Positions 58,782 through 64,000 of a stretch of 64,000 nt of DNA are shown in pieces. The stretch is from Cyanidiococcus yangmingshanensis. Taxonomy: Eukaryota; Rhodophyta; Bangiophyceae; Cyanidiales; Cyanidiaceae. Where the stretch lies: assembly GCA_013995675.1 (NCBI GenBank), contig VWRR01000014.1:310001-374000 (forward strand). Reading direction: 5' to 3'. The first letter of the stretch is position 1, and each line of letters opens with the position of its first letter. Under the pieces are notes generated by a model. It was given only the letters and a program-made list of their open reading frames with translations, did not search any database and had not been told where the DNA came from. The translations under genes were made by a program, and so were the position numbers.

Positions 58782-59165
58782 TCATGAATCGGGTTCGCAC
58801 TGCACAACGGTTTGAACGAGCGCCTCTACCGCAGCCTGACGTCGGTTGGCGATCAGGTCCTGGTCGCTTTTTATTAACTGCTCTGCCCGCAACTGCAACG
58901 ATCGCGCCGTCTCCTCCGTGGCGCCTGCGAGTTCCGCTTGTGCCTCTCGATACGATGCCTCCCTCTGCGCACGGTACACTGCAATCTCTTTCTCGGCCTC
59001 AACGACAGCTTGACGAACGCGTTCTTCCCGTTGTTTACGAGCCTGCTGAATTCGCTCAGCTGCCTCAGCTTCGGCACTGAGAAGTAAGCGAACTGTGTCA
59101 GCAGTCTTGTTGGCGTCGGGAGCTGCCCGGTCGCCAACTTTAAGCCCGATGCGTTCGTTGTTCAT
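58782..59165 (-). CDS. VMA10: V-type ATPase subunit G (Vma10)
   Basis: The protein has 127 residues and an ATG at 59165. The conserved N-terminal helix LLLSAEAEAAERIQQARKQR and the following EAEKEIAVYRAQREASYREA match the family's peripheral-stalk helix. The protein is almost all helix with no other domain, and the length is typical (110-130). A 21-residue polar leader precedes the helix. Subunit G pairs with subunit E in the stalks that hold the V1 head to Vo on acidic organelles. The gene is convergent with the coiled-coil gene (148 bp) and divergent from the Ski8-like gene. Confidence 0.92.
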   Translation of the reverse strand: MNNERIGLKVGDRAAPDANKTADTVRLLLSAEAEAAERIQQARKQREERVRQAVVEAEKEIAVYRAQREASYREAQAELAGATEETARSLQLRAEQLIKSDQDLIANRRQAAVEALVQTVVQCEPDS

Positions 59166-59641
59166 CAGCGCGTTTCACCACTTGATACCGCGTATGGGCA
59201 CGAGACGAGCGCTCCCAGCGTAAACCGAAACGCTACCGCACCGAGGTTGTTGTTGAGCTTCAGCAGATCAGAAACGTGTTCCCAGTTCGCACGACTAGAA
59301 GTAAGAGACCGAGGACGCAGCGTCCCTAGTCGTCGCACCTCGTGTGGCTGTTGCTCGTGCTGCGACGGTCGGACAAGCGCGAACGGAGCGAGCAGGATCC
59401 GCGGACTCGTCGACGGCTTGGGCCACCAGCGCTATCAACTGTCGCCTGTGCAACGATCGTTCTTGGAACAGTACGAGACTGGACTGTACGCAAAGGTAAT
59501 AAACTCTGAACATCTCGCTATCGTTGAAACCAAGCGTTAGCGATTGGATCGGTTCGTAGTCGTTGAGTGCAGCGCCCATGACGACGTGAAGAAAGTACTG
59601 GATAACCCCCTTTTCGTCTGGTGACTGCACAACTCCCGAGT
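59166..59641. promoter_or_regulatory. Divergent region between VMA10 and the Ski8-like gene
   Basis: These 476 bp lie between start codons. Short frames only; no element recognised. Confidence 0.4.
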
Positions 59642-60758
59642 ATGCCGGTTATCTCTCTAGGACGAATCGACAACGCCCACCAGAATGGTGTATGGGCGCT
59701 ATCAGGACTGGCGAACGGGTGCTTCGTCTCCGGCGGTCTGGACGGTGCCCTACGACTATGGCGGTTGTCGACGCGTGAACCCAACTCTGGCAGTGACGTT
59801 CCAGACGCGAGCATTGATGACGCTGAGACAGTGCACGGTGAGCAGGCAACGAACAAGATCGCTGAGATGACTAGAGCCTGGCCCGAAGCCCATCGTTTGG
59901 CGATCACGAGCGTCGCCTCGGCACCGAAACACGACACGTGTGTGTCGACGGGGTTTGATGGCCGCATACGCATATGGACCTTGGATACGCGCGAGGAAGA
60001 GCAGTTCGAATGCTTTAGAGATCCAGCTGAATCCCCTTGAAGCGTTCCAAGTGGCGATGACAACAGACGCCACCCAGGTTGCAGCAGGCGGTGATGTCTA
60101 CGCTGGTGCGCCTCGACCGGGTGTCGCTTGTGTTGCATCGCTCTTTTCAGTACCGTCGACGGAACGTCTGCAGTCTTTCGAAATAGAACCTGCGTCTCGT
60201 CTGGAGAACTATCGATTCACGATGTGTATGCGGTTTGTCGGCACGGACGAGACAGGAAGTCGCTCGGGGGTACTTGTATGTGGTGGCAATGACGGCTCGA
60301 TCGTTCGGGCTGATCTCGAGACCAGGAACTGGGATCGGTTTGTATTGAATGCCCGGGGCGCTGGCAAGACAGCTCCAACAACGGCAAGTGGACTGCCGAT
60401 TCGGGCTTTGGCTCAAGTGAATCGGGAGGCAGACGTAGTCTTCTGTGCGAGCGAGGACGAGTGCGTTCATGTTGTGGATTGGCGTATGCGAGAACAAGCC
60501 AGCTTGCTCGGAACGGCTGGCTCTGGCCCATTGTTTGCGACAGCGATTGCGGAGGATAACACCATGCTTGTGTTTGCAGCTGGCGCAGATGGTCGAGTGC
60601 GCGCCTACGACCGCAGGACCGGGGAGTGTGTCTACACGAGGGGTGGCGACGCGAGCAAAACCATCTGGGCTCTGGAATCGATGGGCGGGCTCTATGTGGA
60701 CAGCCATCGCATTCTTTGCGGTGGCGATGACGGTTACATTGAGGTTCTCAAGACTTGA
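59642..60758 (+). CDS. WD40-repeat protein, Ski8/WDR61/VIP3-like; one frame change
   Basis: An in-frame GTG lies at 59621; the ATG at 59642 starts MPVISLGRIDNAHQNGVWAL, the usual Ski8 opening (AHxxxVWxL). WD units visible include CFVSGGLDGALRLWRL, EAHRLAITSVAS followed by CVSTGFDGRIRIWTLD, VLVCGGNDGSIVRAD, VVFCASEDECVHVVDW, LVFAAGADGRVRAYD and a final ILCGGDDGYIEVLKT. The frame shifts once near 60.03 kb (ECFRDPAES continues as LEAFQVAMTT) with no room for an intron. About 370 residues form a single beta-propeller. Ski8/WDR61 serves both the Ski-exosome RNA decay complex and, in metazoa and plants, the PAF1 complex. Assignment within WD40 proteins is tentative. Confidence 0.7.
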
Positions 60759-62295
60759 AAGACGCGTTTGTAATTCTCTGATGCTGTCGACAGCATGAAA
60801 CGTGGCCTTGGGCGTGCCTCAGGTTCGAGCCAGCGACCAGATCGCTCCCTCGATGAGACGAATGATCAAACGAGTTGAAAATGGATGTTCTTCGTGGATA
60901 GGTGCGCTTTTTAGTATACCCTTATTGGATGATACGTTGATGAAAGCGGTTGGATTCAAGTCTTGTTCATGTCGAGCTCAATCTATGTCTGTGGTTCAAA
61001 TTTCCTCGTCTGAGTTCCGGATGGTTGCAACAAGCGCCGACGATGGCAAACATGGATGGTCATGATACAAGTCAGATGGGGGACGGTCTCTGCCCCAACG
61101 CTCAACGCACTTGGTTGGATGGCTTGATTGAACCGGTCGTTTTGAGTCGATGATGCACAGACCAGACATGGTGGCTGGCTCAGTCCGAACTGGCCGTCGA
61201 GAACCTTGTCGAATGAGGTTTGTTTCCAGCTCACCAAGTGAGTCTGATCTGCATCAAACCGATCATTGTCGAATGATATCCGATTCCTGATGACGAATTC
61301 GTCGCTCGAAATCTCGACGCAGCGTTTTTTCGCCTCGTTTCCGCGACAAGATAGTCTCGTTGAAGCAACTCGCATGCACGAAAGCAAACGTTTGTCCGAG
61401 AATGTATTCATCATTGCGACACGAGTTTGCACGCAAAGCATTCAAGGCAGTCGATTGGCGATGATGCGAAACCACACTGACGAAATGGATGCCTCGTCAA
61501 TAGCGGCTACACCTTGTTCTAGGTGAATGCCTAAGGAGAACGGATGGAGACGCATGCGAGGCGTAACATACGTTCTATGCAACCGTCGCCACGCGAACGC
61601 ATTCGTCCGAGTCGAGCGACTCCACCCGAACGCTACTTGCCATGAACACGCCCGAATGTGGATCCCTCCATACTCTGACTGGCCAAAATGATCTTTTTTC
61701 CAGGCCAGTTCGGAACGTTGAAGTGAAACGCCAACCTTAACTATAGCACAAGCGATTCCGACAAGTCCTTTACGTATCCGAGTTCGCTGGTTGTGTTGAG
61801 GGCTCGTCGGAGCAACGGGCACCTATAAACGTCTCTGAGGAATGTGCGTCTGGCATCGAGTTCGCCCGAGGCCATGTATGGCTGCTTTTGTTCGTCCCGT
61901 TGACCTGTACACCATCGAAGCCATTCCGATGGAATAGGTGACCATGTCTCTATGAAAACCGTTGTATCTCCCTGTCGCTTCGACCAGCATCGATGCAGCT
62001 GCAGGCTCGAAAACGAGTCGATCCACCTGACGTTCATTCACTCGGGGCTGTTTCGACAACCGTGTTGGCGGAAACGGGTCAGGCTTTATTGAAACGACTG
62101 GGGTATCGAGAACTCCAAGCTCGCTGATAAAGTGATCTGCACCTGTGGTGCTCGAGCCGCGACTGCGACAAAGACCTGGCTCCGTTCTCGGGTGCTAGTC
62201 TGGAGGCGCACCTCGCCAGTTCTCAGCGCCGGAGTGGAACGTTGCGCTTATCACCAATGAATAGGCACCTTGTGTCCAATCCAGCCCGTCTATAA
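60759..62295. other. Intergenic, 1.5 kb, with one small candidate
   Basis: This lies between two plus-strand genes. Long but motif-free minus frames occur (60983-61441, 61442-61822, 61741-62037). A 44-codon plus ORF with a conserved-looking C-terminus is listed separately. The A/T-rich tataaatg at 62291 overlaps the ICMT start and is unlikely to be its TATA box. Confidence 0.4.
61993..62127 (+). other. Possible fragment of an Alba-like small protein
   Basis: An ATG at 61993 opens 44 codons ending in TGA at 62125-62127. The segment DVHSLGAVSTTVLAETGQAL then LLKRLGYREL resembles the helix 1-helix 2 pattern of Alba-type nucleic-acid-binding proteins (LGxAIxxxVxxAExL). A full Alba domain needs about 90 residues with strands on both sides, and nothing convincing adjoins it in any frame. 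It could be part of a gene broken by indels, or chance. Confidence 0.15.
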
Positions 62296-62905
62296 ATGTT
62301 CGATGTAGACTATATGCTTTGGTCGCTTGTGCTGATAGTTTTTCACTTGACGGAAGGGTTGTTCGCCTATGCGCAGCATCGAGAGCCTCTATCCTGGCGG
62401 AGTATGCTCTTCTCGCGAGCGTACCTTGTTGCCCTGGTGGCAGCCACAGTCGAGCACGAGCTACTTCGTCGTGTGCTCAGCGAATGGTTGATCAGAAAGC
62501 GGGTGAGTTTGGCGGTGATATGGTCTATCTCTCATCCAAGTACGCGGTACGCAGGCCTGATGCTCTGTCTCGTTGGTGAGGGTATTCGGAAAGGCAGCAT
62601 GTGGACGCTGGGCCCAGCGTTTACCCATGAGATTGCCCGGGAGCGCCGGATGACCCATCGGTTGTATCAGCAGGGGTTTTACGCAGCTATGTAGACATCC
62701 AGCGTACAGTGGTTGGATGATCTGGTTGATCGGAACACAAGTGCTCCTGCGGAACGTGATCTGCTCTACCGTTTTTCCAATAATTGCTTGGTCTTTCTTT
62801 CGTCAACGAATCGCTTTCGAAGAGGAGCAACTAGAGCGTTTTTTTGGGACTGAATATCGAGCGTATCAACGCCGGACGTTTTCAGGAATTCCGGGTATCC
62901 CGTGA
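62296..62905 (+). CDS. Isoprenylcysteine carboxyl methyltransferase (ICMT/Ste14 family); one frame change
   Basis: The ATG is at 62296. Residues 1-90 match the N-terminal half (LVLIVFHLTEGLFAYAQHRE, then LSWRSMLFSRAYLVALVAAT). MLCLVGEGIRKGSMWTLGPA and FTHEIARERRMTHRLYQQGF lead to the cofactor-binding motif. The frame changes near 62.69 kb, after which RHPAYSGWMIWLIGTQVLLR, NVICSTVFPIIAWSFFRQRI and EEEQLERFFGTEYRAYQRRT complete the signature (RHPxYxGW...E.x.L...FG.eY..Y). The enzyme is an ER membrane protein with several spans that methylates the prenylated C-terminal Cys of CaaX proteins such as Ras and Rho using S-adenosylmethionine. About 200 residues is normal for Ste14-type enzymes. A Rho with a CaaX box lies 40 kb away; linkage is not implied. 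Confidence 0.88.
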
Positions 62906-63939
62906 GTGCTGCTCGGAGCGGAGACCAAATGGCTGGATCATGCTGAGCGAGCCCTGCATTGAGATGACGTTTGCCGGTTCGGAGATGCCGTTTCGCATCC
63001 CAGAGACGCTGATCAGGTTTTAGGACACCAAGCAAAAAGGAATCCTGGATGAGTCCTTGGAGGCAGCGCAGGTCGGGGTACCGTCTTTGTGTTGCTGAAC
63101 ACGTCGCGATAGCCCTATATCGCGTATGACGCTCCCATGAGCTTGCGACCGTGTTGTCGCTAGCTATTTCATTCTGCGGATAAGATGGGATGAATGTTGA
63201 AGCAGTTCTGCTGTTTGAGTTTGTTGTAAAGGCCCTCGTCTCTTTCCGAAACGCTGGCTCTACTTGGAGCACGACGCGTTTCGAGGTGTTGGTTTCCGCC
63301 AACAGAGCGTAGCTTGGAGTTCCAGCAACGCTCTGTTTCCCACGCTTGATTCATGACGGACAAGGATCTTGTCCAACACAATCAAAGCGGTTCAAAAATG
63401 GTGCAATTAGGTACGCGGCGAACAGCACTTTGCTAGACCTGCAAACGGGGGAACTCTCCGCCCTTGTTCAGCCCTGCTCGCACGCCTCTAGCCCGGCCAG
63501 TGGGCTCCGAAACTCCCGCGCTCTTCCTGACCTGAACAAGTCGACAACGTAACTACTTGAAAACACTGGTTGGCAATGAACGAGCTCGAAACCGTCGTCC
63601 CGAAAAAGCGACTCACAGAGGCGGTGGTGGTGCTGGTACGCAGCCGAACTGTCCCGCTGGCGGACCGAGCTGTCTCCCGTCGCGCCGCAGCCAAACGACT
63701 CACCCTCTGAGTGCTTTTCTCAGGAAAAACGTTTCGGCTTAAAGTCATCGAACTGAGGTCACTGGGTCTCGTTTCACGGCTGGGACCGATACTCACGTGT
63801 ATCTAGAACCAGCAGGTATTCCGCTTCGTTCGCAGCGCGGCTCGGTCGCCAGCCGGCAGTTGTACGAACTCGGCTTGTTTCGGGACAGCCGCAGGTGCGT
63901 CTTCGTGTCTGTGCCAGACTGGGAACTGGCGAGGGAGCG
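62906..63939. other. Intergenic, 1 kb, nothing recognised
   Basis: Overlapping short frames on both strands show no motif. No RNA gene or repeat was found. Confidence 0.5.
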
Positions 63940-64000
63940 ATGCAGCCACAAGAGGCTGCGTCATCGTCTCTAGACGCGGAGGACTATCACTTGGTCCTTG
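63940..64000 (+). CDS. Possible 5' end of a gene cut by the right edge
   Basis: An ATG at 63940 opens a frame (MQPQEAASSSLDAEDYHLVL) that is still open at the window end. The same frame is also open for some distance upstream without another ATG nearby. Twenty codons are too few to judge; this only flags that coding may continue to the right. Confidence 0.25.
   Translation, partial: MQPQEAASSSLDAEDYHLVL

Noticed and set aside
60020-60045. Intron as explanation for the frame change in the Ski8-like gene
   Set aside because: Coding continues within a few bases in the next frame, leaving no room for an intron; a one-base indel fits better.

Overview
The window looks like a stretch of nuclear genome from a unicellular, intron-poor photosynthetic eukaryote. 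A red alga of the Cyanidioschyzon/Cyanidiococcus type or a similarly compact alga fits best; this is inference. Every confidently recognised gene is eukaryotic. Nuclear genes for a mitochondrial carrier, mitochondrial ATP synthase beta and the plastid translation factor Tab2 sit side by side. No spliceosomal introns are needed to read the large genes (a nucleoporin of 1562 codons and an SNF2 ATPase of 1314 codons are single open frames). Gene spacing is about 2.5 to 3 kb, and genes lie on both strands in convergent, divergent and tandem pairs without operons.

Layout. 0-5 kb: 5' part of a mitochondrial carrier (-), then a membrane-anchored M14 zinc carboxypeptidase (+). 5-9 kb: longin R-SNARE (+), histidine phosphatase (-), RanBP1 (+). 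10-15.2 kb: a 92-bp tandem array behind the 3' end of Nup155/Nup170 (-). 16.5-22.3 kb: a SAGA-type ubiquitin protease of the Ubp8/USP22 family (-) and a Rho/Rac GTPase (-). 23-27.4 kb: an NT-C2 coiled-coil protein (+) and an unrecognised coiled-coil protein (+). 27.9-30.7 kb: an atypical CDK-like kinase (-) divergent from Tab2 (+). 32.5-38 kb: a Sec14-type lipid-transfer protein (+), a HIT hydrolase (-) and a two-finger C2H2 protein (+). 39.2-48.6 kb: a GCN1-type translational regulator (+). 48.8-52.7 kb: a BRM/STH1-type SNF2 ATPase (-). 54.9-59.2 kb: ATP synthase beta (+), Nop10 (-), a coiled-coil protein possibly of the kinetochore (+) and V-ATPase subunit G (-). 59.6-63 kb: a Ski8-like WD40 protein (+) and isoprenylcysteine methyltransferase (+). 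A gene start may lie at the right edge.

The genes are mostly housekeeping and unrelated in pathway. Loose themes are nuclear transport (Nup155, RanBP1), chromatin (Ubp8-like DUB, SNF2), translation and ribosome biogenesis (GCN1, Nop10, Tab2), membrane traffic and acidification (R-SNARE, Sec14, Rho, V-ATPase G) and CaaX processing (a Rho protein ending in CSIQ, and ICMT).

Six otherwise well-conserved genes (M14 peptidase, USP, GCN1, the RWD/coiled-coil gene, Ski8 and ICMT) change reading frame one or more times, about fifteen in all. In the clearest case one base is missing from a (GAG)n tract. The most economical reading is uncorrected sequence indels, so these genes are annotated as single genes. 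I found no mobile element, CRISPR array, convincing tRNA or virus-derived element, and no clearly new multi-gene system. The best leads are single-gene oddities: an R-SNARE with Asn at the zero layer, a eukaryotic Nop10 that keeps an archaeal-like CPxC knuckle, a kinase lacking the metal-binding Asn, and a Ubp8/USP22 with a degenerate zinc finger.
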